A DNA stretch of 64,000 nucleotides, from positions 1,588,050 to 1,652,049 of the forward strand of contig JAUPFP010000002.1 in assembly GCA_036925085.1 (NCBI GenBank), written 5' to 3'. A program made the position numbers and the translations under genes. Positions 63,333 to 64,000 of this stretch are shown here, piece by piece. Each line of letters opens with the position of its first letter. Position 1 is the first letter of the stretch. The notes under the pieces were generated by a model. The model ran no database searches. It worked only from the letters and a program-made list of their open reading frames with translations, and had not been told where the DNA came from. Origin of the DNA: Brachycybe producta (lineage: Eukaryota; Arthropoda; Diplopoda; Playtdesmida; Andrognathidae).

Positions 63333-63754
63333 CTAGTGGGGTAACCCGTCATAAATGACGGGAGCAAAATTAACAGGCAATTGTGCGCATGCGCGTCGTT
63401 TTTTCCTTTTTTTTACTCCTTTCATTTCAATTTTTGTCACCCCTCCCACTTTTCTCTCTCCCCTCCCACTTTTTTCTCCCCCTCCCACTTTTCTCTTCCC
63501 CCCCCCACTTTTCTTTTTCTCCCCCTCTACAATTTTCAACCTTTTCCCCTCTCCAATTTAATATCATTGGGTTCTTGGATGGGAAGGGTGCAATATATAG
63601 TTGACCTTGAGAAAAAAAAACAGTTCATTTATTCAAATTTATATAAATTCCGATGTGCTTCAATGGTTGTACAGCGTTATCCCAGAAAGAGAGAAATATA
63701 TATACATGTAGAAAGACACACAGAGACACAGACCTGGCAAAATATATATAATGT
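63333..63754 (-). mobile_element. Non-autonomous Helitron-like element, copy d, internally deleted
   Basis: Directly head to tail with copy c. The minus-strand 3' end has CCCGTCATTTATGACGGG and CTAG at 63333-63336. The middle blocks with GACGTCA are missing. The 5' end (ATTATATATATTTTGCCAGG) matches copy a apart from the first bases. Pyrimidine-rich runs at 63430-63530 are expanded. Confidence 0.7.
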
Positions 63755-63789
63755 ATACACATGTATAGACGTATATATGTATATACGTA

Positions 63790-64000
63790 TATACTTGTTT
63801 TCTATTGCTCGTTTTTTTCTCTGCATCGCACGGTGCCCGCACGGAGAAGATTCGAGCTAAAGAAAGAGTCAGATGGAGATTGATTACAATCATCTTCCTG
63901 CATGGGGGTGAAATTCGTGCAGAAGGATGGTGGCCATTTTTCTCTCGGTCGATGCTGATATGCATCTTCCTTCTGTTGTTACAAGTGGAAGATGCTGTAG
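63790..64000 (-). repeat. Dispersed repeat, relative of 51484-51700
   Basis: The reverse complement aligns with 51484-51700 with several indels. It runs off the window end, so its full extent is unknown. Confidence 0.7.

Noticed and set aside
63009..63604. Ser/Phe/Pro-rich ORFs in Helitron-like copies
   Set aside because: They translate pyrimidine-rich repeats and differ in frame among copies.
1..64000. tRNA or rRNA genes
   Set aside because: No cloverleaf with A and B boxes and no rRNA-like sequence was seen on either strand; tRNA-like text occurs only as presumed primer-binding sites.

Overview
This window is animal nuclear DNA, most likely from a marine invertebrate; I cannot name the species. 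It shows GT-AG introns, TATA boxes, Ty3/Gypsy retrotransposons, a LINE 3' end, Helitron-like elements, Tc1 and hAT-type remnants and a Polinton/Maverick (adintovirus-like) element. I recognise no ordinary host gene. Almost everything identified is mobile DNA, much of it nested.

Layout. (1) 577-19346 behaves as one giant foldback element. Its ends are arrays of about 164-bp satellite units in opposite orientation (577 to about 4230, and about 15440 to 19346). They share perfect outer termini and are flanked by a 9-bp duplication, AACTTAAAT. The element splits a dispersed repeat whose unsplit relative lies at about 53811-54063. Between the arrays sits a decayed Ty3/Gypsy element (A), with a Helitron-like element inserted in its 5' LTR and an inverted LTR fragment after its 3' LTR. 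(2) About 19733-27300 is a second decayed Ty3/Gypsy element (B); a related LTR plus leader lies at 58323-59100. (3) About 27300-33690 is AT-rich repeat DNA with several hairpins and another Helitron-like copy. (4) 33691-51083 is a 17.4-kb Polinton with 127-bp terminal inverted repeats and a 6-bp duplication, ACCATA. (5) 51090-64000 is a mosaic of LTR fragments, TTAGGTTCGG-type foldback units, a hAT-like MITE, a Tc1 remnant inside a Helitron-like copy, minisatellites, a LINE tail and more Helitron-like copies.

The Polinton is the biological centre. The plus strand carries a small spliced acidic gene, a spliced gene with a SUMO-interaction-like motif, protein-primed family B DNA polymerase and dUTPase. 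The minus strand carries two small genes, then a packed series: packaging ATPase, two conserved small proteins, DDE integrase with chromodomain, a penton-like protein, a basic core-like protein, double-jelly-roll major capsid protein and adenain-like protease. Six junctions in the element, five of them in this series, are 4-nt ATGA stop/start overlaps; the last two gaps are 2 and 1 nt. At the right end a spliced RING-finger gene and a Bcl-2-like gene face each other. The set would cover replication, integration, capsid assembly, maturation and packaging, plus likely control of host cell death. All frames are open, so insertion is recent or the element has been kept functional. No transcript or activity is shown by sequence alone.
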